DNA from: Lucinisca nassula
Lineage: Eukaryota; Mollusca; Bivalvia; Lucinida; Lucinidae
Assembly (NCBI GenBank): GCA_963580285.1
Contig: OY757015.1
Span: 127,750,188 to 127,814,187, forward strand
DNA length: 64,000 nucleotides
Reading direction: 5' to 3'
Shown here: positions 1 to 9,833 of the stretch, piece after piece
Layout: every line of letters begins with the position of its first letter
How positions within the stretch are numbered: the first letter of the stretch is position 1
Position numbers and translations under genes: made by a program
Notes under the pieces: model-generated
What the model saw: the letters and a program-made list of their open reading frames with translations, nothing else
Databases searched by the model: none
What the model was told of the DNA's origin: nothing

Positions 1-258
1 ATGATTAAGAATATTTTAGTCTTTTATCTTGCATATGTATGCTGTGTGTACTCATTAGAATCGCCTCGATGAGGCGATTCTAATAAGTACACACAGCATA
101 CATTTCATACATTTTCATTCTAGAACACCGAAAAGATGACTGAAACTAGTCATCTATCTTGTTATGCCTCCTGAAAGTAACCTCAGTGGCTCGAACTACC
201 CCTGTCTCGAACAGATTTTCGAGGTCCCAAAGGTCTTCGAGCCATTGCAGTTCGACTG
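1..258. mobile_element. POG MITE (pogo/Tigger-like), left end outside window
   Basis: The right end reads GAGCCATTGCAGTTCGACTG followed by TA, the inverse of the left end of the copy at 63687 (CAGTATAACTTCGATGGCTC, preceded by TA). TA target duplication and CAGT ends fit pogo/Tigger-type Tc1/mariner elements. A near-perfect palindrome at 37-101 forms the centre, with GCCTCGATGAGGC at its axis. No transposase is visible, so this is a non-autonomous copy. Confidence 0.7.
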
Positions 259-440
259 TATATAACAGTAATATTCCGCTACTGAGACAAGCTAAACTTA
301 AAGCTAATTCTACCTTAGAAGATTTCAGTTATTCTTTATTTTTGTTTTTACACTAACAGTCCTCTAGTAAGAGGCCACCTATGGAATTGTTCAAAAGTGA
401 TTTTAAACAATTAAAAAACAGTCCTATCTACCTTTGACAC

Positions 441-662
441 TGTTCAGACGTGGTCTTAAAGACCTCTTTTGTACAGTCACAAAGGTGGTTTTAGAGACCT
501 CTTTTGTATAGTCATAAAGATGGTCTTAAATACCTCTTTTGTACAGCCACAAAGGTGGTCTTAAAAACTTTTTTGTACAGTCACAAAGGTGATTTTAAAG
601 ACCTCTTTTGTACAGTCACAAAAGTGGTCTTAAATACCTTTTTTCAACTGTCAAAAAGATGG
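441..662. repeat. 35-bp tandem repeat derived from a MITE end
   Basis: About six imperfect 35-bp copies of a unit like TACAGTCACAAAGGTGGT plus CTTAAAGACCTCTTTTG. The same GTGGTCTTAA / CAAAAGTGG words form the right subterminal part of the GTT MITE at 1201-1416, and sequence at 285-440 resembles the rest of that MITE. The array is probably a local expansion inside a decayed GTT copy. Confidence 0.7.
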
Positions 663-700
663 ACTGAAAATAGGAAGTCTACAAGAGTACTAGTTTTTGA

Positions 701-1003
701 GGAGTGTGGGACATTTTTCTTTTATAATTGATATGCTACATGTAAACAAAAAAGTCAACTTGTTGATAAAGCTATGTCTTCCAACATGTAAGCTTTCAGC
801 GAAGACCAGGCTGCTAAGGCTGCGCACACACTCAGAATACGGAGCCAAAATGGCATGCATGTTGTGCACAGCGAAAACGACAGTACAGGCTGACCTGAGT
901 CGTTGCTGCGCACAAATGCCAGAAGATAAATTTCTCATAAAACCGGTAAGAGAATTTAAACGCAAGTCAAAATTAAGAACACTAAGCAAATGAAACATAT
1001 GTA
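701..1003. other. Unassigned stretch with weak inverted repeat
   Basis: No gene recognised. Words around GGCTGCGCACA (near 815) and TTGCTGCGCACAAA (near 902) resemble the CAGATCAG/GCGC hairpins at 20434 and 39005, so a decayed foldback element is possible. Open frames on both strands here are short and unlike known proteins. Confidence 0.3.
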
Positions 1004-1007
1004 TTAA

Positions 1008-1150
1008 CCCTTTTTTGTACCAGAAACCCCAAAACGGGTGGTTGGCAAACAGAGCAGGCCCAGATCAGATGCCGCAGATCGGGGCGTCTGACCAGGACCT
1101 ACATTATTTGCAAAACGTACAGCCGAACATCCCATTTGGTACAGTATGGG
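1008..1150. mobile_element. PB MITE (piggyBac-like, TTAA target)
   Basis: Begins CCCTTTTTTGTACC directly after TTAA (1004-1007) and ends GGTACAGTATGGG directly before TTAA (1151-1154). CCC...GGG ends and a TTAA duplication are piggyBac hallmarks. The interior keeps a decayed AGATCAGATGCCGC hairpin. At 143 bp it is shorter than the copies at 31599 and 48840 (about 220 bp). Confidence 0.75.
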
Positions 1151-1200
1151 TTAAAATATCAGCTTTAACCCTTTCAGACCTGTAGATAAATAGATAAGTA

Positions 1201-1416
1201 CTGTAAAATTCCTTATTAAGACCACCTAAAATTAAGTTTAATTCTGCTTTTAAAAGCTTATTTAGTAGGTTGCTTGTGTTTTCTGCATACAGAGTCCATT
1301 GGGAGACCACCTTTGGGAATGTTCAATAGTGGTCTAAAAGACCACTTTTGAACAGTCCCAAAAAGTGGTCTTAATTGAACAGTCCCAAAAGTGGTCTTAA
1401 TATAGGAATTTTACTG
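1201..1416. mobile_element. GTT MITE (TA target, AAATTCC ends)
   Basis: Left end CTGTAAAATTCC follows TA; right end GGAATTTTACTG precedes TA. The arms include TTAAGACCACC and GTGGTCTTAATA. The right half contains repeated CAAAAGTGGTCT words. Non-autonomous. CAGT-type ends with TA suggest a Tc1/mariner or pogo relative. Confidence 0.7.
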
Positions 1417-1614
1417 TAAATATAGCTATGCAAACGTGTACAGATCCAAACGAAACGGCTAGAAATTAGTCGTCTCAGCAGCATCTTTACTGCTTGTTAT
1501 CCAGTAAACTATTTTGACTAAATCCTCTGTTTACAAGAATGGATTTGCCCGAACTCAAAGCCGGAAGGTTTCACTTCAGAAATTCAGAGATGAAAGAAAT
1601 TCAGGAATGAAAAA

Positions 1615-2246
1615 CATCACGCAAACATGCCTATGTAGTTTTGACTCCCTGGAACCCCACTTTTATATAGTAAAACTGGGGTTTACAGGGGTAAACCTTA
1701 TTTTTTCTTATTTCTGCTCTAAAATATAGATTGTGGGTACTCGTTAGAACTGCTTCGATGAATCTAAATTTTCAGCAGAAATAAGAAAAATATCACAATT
1801 TTTCATCTTCTTTTTTCATTTTTATGGCAGTAAAATGTACAGTATCTTTGTTTTTGTTTGTTTGTTTGATTTGAGGTTTAACGTCCCCGTCAACACTGTA
1901 TAGGTTATTTTGAAAACGTTGTTTCCAATTTTGTTGGACATTTACCTGACGTTGAGATGAAATGTCATCTCAAGCCCCGTCGCCAAATGAAGCCAATAGG
2001 GTTTATAAGCATGGACGGTCCGACTCGCACCACTTTACCTGGGCAGGCTTAGATCCTCTAAGCGGTTTACCAGTACTCGTGTGCGGTCGGATTTCAGCTC
2101 TGCGTGGAAGCATCATGCAGCCCATCTATTGCTTCAAGCCCCGATGGGCGGGGGCTAAGGCGAGTTTTCCTAATGAGTCGTACATGTAAGTAATTAACAC
2201 AATAATGATGTGCAACAGTATCTTTGTATAGGCGTGTTTTCTTATG
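1615..2246. mobile_element. FB-A foldback MITE split by an S1 SINE
   Basis: Left end CATCACGCAAACATGCC, right end GGCGTGTTTTCTTATG. The left arm has CTTATTTCTGCTC, and the core palindrome survives only in its left half near 1733-1760. The element is interrupted at 1852-2214 by an S1 SINE with a 13-bp target duplication. Confidence 0.8.
1852..2214 (-). mobile_element. S1 SINE inserted in FB-A
   Basis: On the plus strand it starts with the reversed (CAAA)n tail and GATTTGAGGTTTAACGTCCC, and runs to the GATGGGCGGGGGC head region. It is flanked by the direct repeat ACAGTATCTTTGT at 1839-1851 and 2215-2227, as expected for LINE-mediated retroposition. The interior frame (1962-2189) is not a gene. 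The last ~45 bp after GGGGGC are copy-specific or 5' head sequence. Confidence 0.8.
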
Positions 2247-2284
2247 AGTTAAGCTTAAGCTGATGCCTAAATTTGTTTAAGTTT

Positions 2285-2509
2285 CATTACGATAACACAC
2301 CCGTTTATATACAGTATTTATATTTATACTCCAAATATAGGTAGTCGGTGCCCGTTAGAACTGCCTCATTGAGGCGATTCTAACGATTACCCACAACTCA
2401 TGTTTTGGAGCAGAAATAAGAAAGAACATATACCCCATCAAAACCCCAGACTTTTTAATATAAAGTGGGGTTTAGAGGGTGTTCATTACACGGACTTGTT
2501 AACGTGATG
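2285..2509. mobile_element. FB-B foldback MITE
   Basis: Left end CATTACGATAACACACCC, right end ACACGGACTTGTTAACGTGATG in part, so the ends are imperfect inverted repeats. The core palindrome (GAACTGCCTCATTGAGGCG) lies at about 2341-2405, followed by GAGCAGAAATAAGAAAG and a GTGGGGTTTAGAGGG arm. Confidence 0.75.
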
Positions 2510-2999
2510 TGATATATTTTTGGTAAAGAGAGCGAGACTGGAGTAAAAGCTAAATCCTATGACGAAGAAAATGAGCGAAAAAAAAGAAGAAAAAAATAAT
2601 AAGCCCATTCACCAAGAAGATAGATAATCTCAATAAACGAACCCTGATATCTACGACTTGGATTTGCCGATTGCTTGTGTTTTATTCCTGCAAAATAAAT
2701 AAATAAATAAATAAATAAATAACATGTATAATGGAGTCAAGACTGTGTCTTCTGTTAATCCATATCAAACTCAAGATGAGTTATTTCATGTATTACTTCC
2801 CTTCGTTTTATTTCCGTCTTTGTAGAAGCCTTCTTATTTATTTCATGTCAAATTGATAAATTGACTGATTGGTCGACTGACTGACTGACTGATTCATTGA
2901 TTGATTCGTTCGCTCGTCCATTCGTTCTCAACGATTCAACACCATTCTGTTAGAAGTAACATTACATGATCCCCACTATGCCTCATGGTCTGGTTCTAT
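2510..2999. other. Unassigned AT-rich stretch with simple repeats
   Basis: Contains an (AAAT)n tract near 2690-2722 and a run of TGAC/TGAT words near 2875-2910. No gene, RNA or transposon end recognised. Confidence 0.4.
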
Positions 3000-3278
3000 C
3001 ATCTCGTGAATAAGTCCGTGAAATGAACACCCCCTTAACCCCACTTTATATAGAGGAAACTGGGGTCTACAGGGGTCTAGATTATTTTGCTTATTTCTGC
3101 TCCTAGACATAGGTTGTGGGTACTCGTTAGAACCGCCTCAATGAGGCGGTTCTAACGAGCACCCACAACCTATGATTGAAGTACAAATAAGAAATATATA
3201 ACAAATTTTCATCGGAAAAGCAGCCATTTTGGAGATATGAAAGAATGCACAATGTCGCACGGGTGTGTTATCGTAATG
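3000..3278. mobile_element. FB-B foldback MITE (opposite orientation)
   Basis: Left end CATCTCGTGAATAAGTCCGTG, right end ACGGGTGTGTTATCGTAATG. The core palindrome at about 3110-3173 is nearly perfect. CTTATTTCTGCTC flanks it on the left; its usual inverse is diverged on the right. Confidence 0.75.
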
Positions 3279-3486
3279 GTTTAAACATCAGTGGCCCATG
3301 CTACCTCTATCTCGAATAATTTGGTTCCACCGCATTACGAAAACAAGCCTTTTAATAATGAAAATTTAATTACTGTTACCCCCCTTCAATTATCTACCTT
3401 GGTGGATCATATGCATAGCTTCTAGGTTCATTACCCCAAAAAATGAAAAAAAATCAGATTAAAAATGTGATAATGTTCATATTTCT

Positions 3487-3649
3487 TATTACGAAAACAC
3501 CCCTATACAAAACATTGCAAAGTTTACCGCCGAAACAACAGAAATTTAAGATGAAGAAATGTGATATTTGTCTTACTTCTACTCAGAAGTTTTATCACAT
3601 AAAAGTGAGGTTCAAGGGGTCAAAATTATATAGACGCGTTTTCGTGATG
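3487..3649. mobile_element. FB-A copy lacking the core palindrome
   Basis: Left end TATTACGAAAACACCCC, then the TTTACCGCCGAAA arm; right end ATATAGACGCGTTTTCGTGATG in part. The arms are present but the roughly 65-bp core is missing, showing that the core can be lost as a unit. Confidence 0.65.
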
Positions 3650-3653
3650 TTCC

Positions 3654-3837
3654 CAAATCATAGATTGTGGGCACTCGTGAGAACCGCCTCACTGAGGCGG
3701 TTTTAACGAGTACCCACAATCTAAGATTAACAGTAGAACGAAGAAAAATAATATATACCCCAGTAAACCCAAATTTACGATATAAAAGTGGGGTTTAAGT
3801 GGGGGGGGGGGGCAAAATTATACAGGCGTAAGAGATG
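3654..3837. mobile_element. FB-A fragment with intact core
   Basis: Begins inside the element at ATAGATTGTGGGCACTCG, with the core at 3660-3723 and the GTGGGGTTTAAG arm, then a run of G, and ends at GGCGTAAGAGATG. The left arm is absent; it abuts the core-less copy at 3649, so the two may be products of one rearranged locus. Confidence 0.65.
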
Positions 3838-3844
3838 TGCGTAT

Positions 3845-3983
3845 ACAACCGCCTCCTGTTTCTGGCGAAAGAATCTGCACCGCTTACGTATAAGCCTGAG
3901 ATAGTTAAACTGACCTGCTGAACAATGACCTCAAATTGTGTTGACTGGACCGTTAAACTCCAAAACAAACAAACAAACAAACA
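3845..3983 (+). mobile_element. S4 SINE-like repeat
   Basis: Ends in GTTAAACTCCAAAACAAAC with a CAAA tail. The body matches sequence at 24716, 30447 and 49080 (CTTATACGTAAGC, TTTCGCCAGAA). It resembles S1 only in the last ~60 bp. Confidence 0.6.
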
Positions 3984-4717
3984 ACCGCCTCATAAACGAT
4001 CGAGCCTCGTCAGTGAAATATTCTTTTTCGGGCTAAACTGAAGTACTCTCAATATCCTTTTTCTCTCGAGTCTCCCATTTCAGTAGACGTTTTATATCAG
4101 ATTTTAAAGCATTTTGCTGATTCATTTAATTGAAGTTGGCACCGGTTTACCCGTACCATAAGGTTCCAATGAACAAGTACGTCTCAGTTTCGACTCTACA
4201 CGTTTTTCCGATCCTCACATGCAAGGTGTTGACACGCACCATTGTAGCCTTTAAAGGGCGCCTATAACCACCACATGCCCAAAGGCCCGCGATGTGTAAC
4301 CACTTGTACAGATTAGCTTTGTACCACCCTTGCTACATGTATACCTTATTAGACGTTAAAAGACCACTCCAGTTTAATTGCATTACCTTTCAGTACCATC
4401 TTAAGCGAATGGCGTGACTGTAATTTACGATGAATTTCAAGAGGTAATTAAGTTTCTGTTAACGCTTTCAGAAATGTAGACCTCGACCTCTGCCTATGCA
4501 CACAATACAGATGAGCTGCATCGTGGCATTTGCGAACAACAAAGGTACAGATCAGCTTGCGCATGCGCACGGACTGATCTGTAACTTTGTATCCGCTGCT
4601 TGGATAGTATAGTACCTCCAACTTCTATATGTACAGTTTCAATACTGTTGCTTGTAGACTGGTTTGTGTCTTCTTTTGCCAAAAAACAAAAAGAAGAAGA
4701 AAAAAGAAAACAGCAGA
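3984..4717. other. Unassigned stretch with small hairpin
   Basis: No gene recognised. An inverted repeat CAAAGGTACAGATCAG (4540-4555) / CTGATCTGTAACTTTG (4574-4589) encloses a GCGCATGCGC loop. It belongs with other CAGATCAG hairpins in the window. Confidence 0.4.
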
Positions 4718-4909
4718 TATTTATTGTCGTGACGGCGCAAATCCAAACGCCTCATCTAGGTCTCCATCATCAGCATAACATGCTCATATTGCTGTTTTAT
4801 TTTTTTGTTTTTTTTTTTAACAGGATAATTATATTTATTATCGTGACAGCGCAAATCCAAACGCCTCATCTAGGTCTTCATCATCAGCATAACATGCTCA
4901 TATTGCTGT
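4718..4909. repeat. Tandem duplication, 113-bp spacing
   Basis: Two copies of about 79 bp (4718-4796 and 4831-4909) share GCGCAAATCCAAACGCC and CAGCATAACATGCTC, separated by T-rich sequence. The 152-residue frame across it is poly-T derived and not a credible gene. Confidence 0.75.
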
Positions 4910-4998
4910 TTTTTTTTGTTTTTTTTTATTGTTGTTGGTCTTTTGTATTTTTTTTTTTTTTTTTTTGTTTTGTTTTTCTCATTCTGGATCTATGGAAA

Positions 4999-5600
4999 CT
5001 ACGGAACCCGGGAAGGGACATGATTTTTTATTTTTATTATGTTGTGCGAACAAGATAATATCTTGAGCGGACAAGATATTATCTTCTTCGGACAAGATAC
5101 TATCTTGTGCGGACAAGATATTATCTTGTGCGGACAAGATATTTTCTTGTGCGGACAAGATATTATCTTGAGCGGACAACATAATATCTTGTTCGCACAA
5201 CATATTATCTTGTGCGCACAAGATATTAAGTTGTGCGAACAAGATATTATTTTGTCCGCACAAGATAATATCTTGTCCGCACAACATAGATAATATGTTG
5301 TGCGAACAAGATAATAGAAAATAATATCTTGTCCGCAGAAAATAATATCTTGTTCGCACAACTTCCCAAGCTCTATGTTGTGCAAACTAGATAATATGTT
5401 GTGCGAACAAGATAATATCTTGTCCGCACAAGATATTAAATTGTGCAAACAAGATATCATCTTGTCCGCACAAGATAATATGTTGTCCGCACAACATAAA
5501 TTATGTTGTCCGCACAAGATAATATCTTGTCTGCACAACAAATTATCTTGTTCGCACAACATATTAAAAAAAAATTAATGTCCCTTCCCGGGTTCCGTAG
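4999..5600. mobile_element. 21-bp palindromic-array element with long terminal inverted repeats
   Basis: Bounded by a 23-bp inverted repeat: CTACGGAACCCGGGAAGGG at 4999 and its inverse CCCTTCCCGGGTTCCGTAG ending at 5600. Between lies an array (5037-5570) of about 25 units of 21 bp, each roughly palindromic (CAAGATAATATCTTGTGCG). Because 21 is a multiple of three and stop codons are rare, frames stay open on both strands. These give heptad-like peptides (CEQDIIL, CADKIIS types) that I regard as artefacts. Confidence 0.75.
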
Positions 5601-5626
5601 GAAACAGTTATTTTTTTTTTCATGAG

Positions 5627-6221
5627 CATTACGATAACACACCCATCTACTAAAATGTCGTTTTCTTATCTGTAGAACTAACATTTAACCGATGAACATG
5701 TTTATATTTTTCTTATTTCTAGTCCAAACACAGGTTGAAGGTGCTCGTTAGAACCGCCTCATTGAGGCGGTTCTAACGAGTACCCACATCCTATTTCTTA
5801 AAGCAGAAATAGGAAAAAATACTGTATACCCCTGCTAACCCCAGTTTTCTCCATATAAAGTGGGGTTTAGAGGGTATTCATCACTAAAACACACCTATAT
5901 AATTTTGACCCCCTTGAACCCCAATTTTACATAGTAACGTAAAAGTAAAACAAAGATCAGGAATCGATACAATTAACTGGGGTTTCCGGGGGTTTATCTT
6001 ATTTTTCTTATTTCTGCTCTAAAATATAGATTGTGGGTACTCGTTAGAACCGCCTCGATGGGGCGGTTCTAACGAGTGCCCACAATCTATTTTTTGAGCA
6101 GAAATAAGAAAAATATCACATTTTTTCATCATAAAATTTTCATTTTTTCGGCGATAAAGGGGCCAATGAGTTTGTATAGGCCAGTTTGCGTAATGCATTA
6201 CACGGACTTGTCATCGCGATG
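5627..6221. mobile_element. FB-B foldback MITE split by FB-A
   Basis: Left end CATTACGATAACACACCC, core palindrome at about 5725-5792, right end ACACGGACTTGTCATCGCGATG in part. Interrupted at 5879-6195. Joining AGGGTATT (to 5878) to CATTACACGG (from 6196) restores the uninterrupted FB-B sequence seen at 2477-2495, so the insert left no duplication. Confidence 0.8.
5879..6195. mobile_element. FB-A foldback MITE nested in FB-B
   Basis: CATCACTAAAACACACC to GTTTGCGTAATG. Core at about 6025-6092. The left arm carries a remnant of repeat C at about 5936-5977 (AAACAAAGATCAGGAATCG), at the same point where a full C copy sits in the FB-A at 12981. Confidence 0.85.
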
Positions 6222-6410
6222 GTCTTTGGGCCAGGTACATGTAAAACAAAAGCCGTCAAACTAGAAAGCGTTTTGAAATTTATATAGAAACTATAGGATT
6301 ATTTTAACTCTCCAAGTAACGAACAAAAGATGTTGATCAGATTGCGCGAATTAGCACATTTGTTCTTCGCCAGTTCCATAAAACAGATTTTCTCTAGATG
6401 CCGCTGACAT

Positions 6411-6535
6411 CATCACGAAAACACGCCTATATAATTTTGACCCCCTTGAACCCCACTTTTATATATTAAAACTGGGGTTTAGAGTGGTAAGCCTTATTTT
6501 TCTTATTTCTGCTCTAAAATCTAGATTGTGGGTGC
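6411..6535. mobile_element. FB-A fragment (left half)
   Basis: CATCACGAAAACACGCC, then the GACCCCCTTGAACCCCAC arm and CTTATTTCTGCTC. It breaks at the start of the core (GATTGTGGGTGCT). Confidence 0.75.
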
Positions 6536-6647
6536 TTTATCTTTGCAATTTAAAACAACAATGACCTAGCAACAAACCCGACACTAGAGCGGAAGAAAAT
6601 CATCAGCCAAATAAAAAACGTATGTACAAAACATACGACTGTAGATA

Positions 6648-7107
6648 CTGTAAAATTCAGCTATTAAGACTACAAGACCAGCTAAAATTAATACTAATTT
6701 ACTAATTCTGTGTTTTTTGTGTTTTTTTTTTTTTTTGTTGTTGTTGTTTTCGGCGGGCGGGGGCGTTAACGGTCCCTTCAAGATTATTTCACTTATATCG
6801 AGCCGATCGTTAGATGTGAGCGAAAACCATAGTATCCGGAGAAAAACCACCTGGCCTTCCGTTGCAGAACTTGGCGTCTCACATGTGACCCGAGCCAGGT
6901 GCGAACCACAGCGTTGGGAGACCTAATGATTAAGAGTAAGTACCCTTACCCGCTAGGTCACTAATTCTGCTTTTAAAAACATCTTTAAAACGTAGTTTCA
7001 ACACCTAGTGTCTCTCGTAAGAGACAATCTTTGGGACTGTTCAAAAGTGGTCTGAAAGACCACTTTTGTACAGTCGCAAAGATGGTCATAATAAAGGAAT
7101 TTTACTG
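6648..7107. mobile_element. GTT MITE split by an S3 SINE
   Basis: Left end CTGTAAAATTC after TA (6646-6647); right end GGAATTTTACTG. The CTATTAAGACTAC and AAGAGACAATCTTTGGG arms match the copy at 1201. The interruption is the SINE at 6711-6959. Confidence 0.75.
6711..6959 (-). mobile_element. S3 tRNA-derived SINE
   Basis: Flanked by the 10-bp duplication ACTAATTCTG (6701-6710 and 6960-6969). On the minus strand the head carries pol III box-A-like TAGCGGGTAAGGGTAC and box-B-like GTGGTTCGCACC, followed by a body and a tail of GTT/T runs on the plus strand. A second copy is at 12658. Confidence 0.8.
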
Positions 7108-7944
7108 TTTTACAGAACTCAATGGAACGTATCGGGAAAGGATAAACAAACAATGAACAAAATAAGCAAAAAGGTCACCACTGCATGGCTACGGAAAATG
7201 CCATTAACAGAGCCAAGGTAAGATAATGCTATTTGGAATACTTAGGTACAAATTAGTGTTGTCGTATAAATGTACGAGCGTACCAATGATTTCTTATATC
7301 CCATGCAATGGTACAAGGTGATCTTGTAATGGTTATTTATTTTATAGAGACACACGCGTGTATATGTGAGTCTTATCCTGTGACAAATGAAATGGAAAAT
7401 GAACATTTTATTGTTACATATATTAACAGATCTACTTTATCTATACATAAATCAGTCGTTCTGAAAACTGACCCAATCTTGCTCCGCACAGTACCAGTTT
7501 ATATGTATTATTGAAAAGGGAGTTACAAAATTGTCCTCTTTATCAAATATTTACGGTTTGTTTGAGACATCACAGAAAGGTTCGGACTGACTCTGGCGCC
7601 TCGTCCCCTGGGTAACAAACAAGTACGAATTTGGACGAATAACACGGCGGTATGTAGATGACTGGCCAAATTTCCTTTGAAAATATAGCACCACAAGGCC
7701 TCAGATTGATTGTGATAGCACTGTGTTGCCTCTGCCTATTAGTCTGATGCCTAAATTGTTTAAACAAACTTATACCTAATTTTCAAAAGCATTTAAGTTA
7801 ATAATTCTTAATCAGATGTGCCTAAAACTGTCATTTTTTATAAATTAACAGTTAATGGGACTTTAAAACGTCTCATTATTTTGCTGGCATTTAAGAAATG
7901 TAAATCCAGAATACATGTATATATAATGTAGATATATTTAAGAC
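7108..7944. other. Unassigned stretch
   Basis: No gene, RNA or repeat end recognised. A 68-residue frame at 7308-7514 has unremarkable composition and no visible splice context. Confidence 0.4.
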
Positions 7945-8233
7945 GGCCCCCGCCCATCGGGGCTTGAAGAAATAGATGGGTTGCATGATGCTTCCACGCA
8001 GAGCTACAATCCGACCGCGCACGAGTACTGGTAAACCGCTTAGAGGATCTAAGCCTGCCCAGGTAAAGCGGTGCAAGTCGGACCGTCCATGCTTGTAAAC
8101 CCTATTTGTTTCATTGGGCGGCAGAGATTCAGATGTCATTTCATCTCAATGTCGAGTAAAACTCACACAAAATTGGAAGCAACGTCTCCAAAATGACCTT
8201 TATAGTGTTGACGGGGACGTTAAACCTCAAATC
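7945..8233 (+). mobile_element. S1 SINE, tail split by FB-A
   Basis: Starts GGCCCCCGCCCATCGGGGC, passes TGCTTCCACGCAGAGCT and ends GACGTTAAACCTCAAATC. Its (CAAA)n tail continues only after the FB-A insertion, at 9861-9876. This dates the SINE as older than FB-A, which in turn is older than the mariner. Confidence 0.85.
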
Positions 8234-8488
8234 CATCACAAAAACACGCCTATATAATTTTGACCCCCTCGAACCCGACTTTTATACAGTAAAACTGGGG
8301 TTTGGAGGGGTAAACCTTATTTGTCTTATTTTTGCTCTAAAATATAGATTGTAGGTACTCGCTAGAACCGCCTCGATGAGGCGGTTCTAACGACTACCAA
8401 CAATCTATATTTTGAGCAGAAATAAGAAAAATATCGTAATTCTTTATCTTAAAATCTTCATTTTTTCGGCGATAAAGGTGGCAATGTA

Positions 8489-9833
8489 CGAGGACTGTTC
8501 AAATATGAATGCAACTAAGCACATAAAAATGATTCCATGATAGATTTCGATGAAAAATTTATTTTGTCCCCTCAAAGTATTCTCCTTTAACAGATATACA
8601 AACTTTCAGTCTTCTGATCCAATCATTGAATGCATTTTGGTAGTCTTTTCGAGGTATACTATGAAGGCACTAAAATATTGCAGAACCGAGGTGTTTGCGC
8701 TGTACAAATTTTCGACCAGAAAGGTATTTTTTCAGCCGCGGGAACAAAAAAAAGTCACAGGGGGCAAGGTCAGGGGAATACGGGGGGTGAGGGAGTTCAA
8801 CAACCTTTTCCTGCTTCAGATAGTCTTGCACAATGAACGCCTTGTGCGATGACGCATTGTCATGTAGCAATCTGACATTGGCAAAACCAGTTGCGGGTCT
8901 TCGTTCTTTGAAATATTTCTTCAATTTTCGAAGAACTTTATTCTTGTAAAACTTCGTATTTACAGACTTGCCTTTAGGCACAACAACCTGAAAGCAGGGC
9001 CCTGATTTGAAAAGAAAATGGCATACATTACCTTCTTGACGCTCATGATCCGCTTTGCAATGCATTGTCTTTTGCAATACTCTGTTGCCCATATTTTGTT
9101 CTGAATCTTTCGTTTTGGCTCCAAAAAGTGAACCCATGTCTCGTCACCTGTGACGACATTAGCGAAAGACCGTGCATTGTAATTTGAAAACTTTTTAAGC
9201 AACTTCTTGGCGCACTGAACGCGTGTCTTTTTCTGCTCATCTGTCAACAGATGGGGAAGCCATCTAGCACAGATCTTTCTTATTTTCAAATCCCGTTTCA
9301 GAATTGTATGAGCTGCTCCTAATGAGATGCCAACCATACTAGCTATTTGCCTAGTGGTGTATCGTGCATCGGTAGCAACTATTTCTTTCACTCTAGCAAC
9401 CATCTTGACAGATGTTGCTCTTTTCGGCCGACGATCATGTGGTGCATCTTCTGTTGAGCCTAGCCCACAGCTGAATTTCTTACACCAACGAAAAACTGTC
9501 GGAAAAGACATTTCATTATGCCCATAAACCGAACATATTTCATCAAAAATGCCTTTGCACCGTGTACAAAGAATACAACGATTCTTAATATAGGACCGTA
9601 TTTCAACGGCGTACTCTGACCTTCTTCCAACCATGTTTTGCATTAGTATACAATAGTAGACAGTGTTTATCGAACGATATACATGGCTAAAGTGTACGGA
9701 TTTTTACAGGTTTGGTATCAATGTATAGGTAAAATTATAATGTTTTTCTACGCTGTGATATTTATTTCCAGGTGATTTTCGCATTAGTGCATGAGAAAAC
9801 GTTCTACTTGCATTCATATTTGAACAGTCCTCG
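8489..9833 (-). mobile_element. Mariner transposon, both ends intact
   Basis: A 1345-bp element flanked by TA at 8487-8488 and 9834-9835. Terminal inverted repeats are perfect over at least 26 bp (CGAGGACTGTTCAAATATGA at the left end, its complement at the right). The transposase is on the minus strand and broken (8559-9643). Ends, size, target and the D,D34D motif place it in Tc1/mariner, mariner family; the ETWVHF and YSPDLAPCDFFLFP patterns recall irritans-like mariners. Confidence 0.95.
8559..9643 (-). pseudogene. Mariner transposase, one frameshift and one stop
   Basis: Transposase for cut-and-paste at TA. From ATG at 9643 the first frame runs about 215 residues: an N-terminal helix-turn-helix region (DAPHDRRPKRATS linker, then ARYTTRQIASMVGISLGAAH) and the first catalytic aspartate in VTGDETWVHF. 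Near 8989-9002 similarity moves to another frame after QGPAF, consistent with a one-base loss. The second frame carries LLHDNASSHK and, 34 residues later, the third aspartate in SPDLAPCDFFLFPRLKKYL. A TAG at 8670-8672 ends that frame early; the same frame continues to TAA at 8559-8561 with FNDWIRRLKVCI, so the family C-terminus is present beyond it. Total near 360 codons, close to the usual ~345. The ends look able to act as substrate in trans; this copy cannot make full-length protein. Confidence 0.95.

Noticed and set aside
1962..2189. Recurring frame SHHFTWAGLDPLSGLPVL as a conserved protein
   Set aside because: It recurs at 7891, 30978 and 44532 because it is the S1 SINE body; its conservation is nucleotide-level and position relative to stops varies.
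3801..3812. G runs (3801, 19160, 32800) and the C run at 22746 as a regulatory motif
   Set aside because: The G runs mostly lie in the GGGGGTC arm of FB-A and look like slippage of that arm.
4600..5058. 152-residue frame
   Set aside because: Dominated by poly-T translation (runs of F) and a duplicated non-coding block.
4979..5578. Open frames up to 187 residues on both strands (heptad-like cysteine-rich peptides)
   Set aside because: They follow from the 21-bp palindromic array: the period is a multiple of three and the unit lacks stops in several frames at once. The same occurs at 15617-16517.
8550..8852. Plus-strand frame overlapping the mariner
   Set aside because: Antisense shadow of the transposase region.
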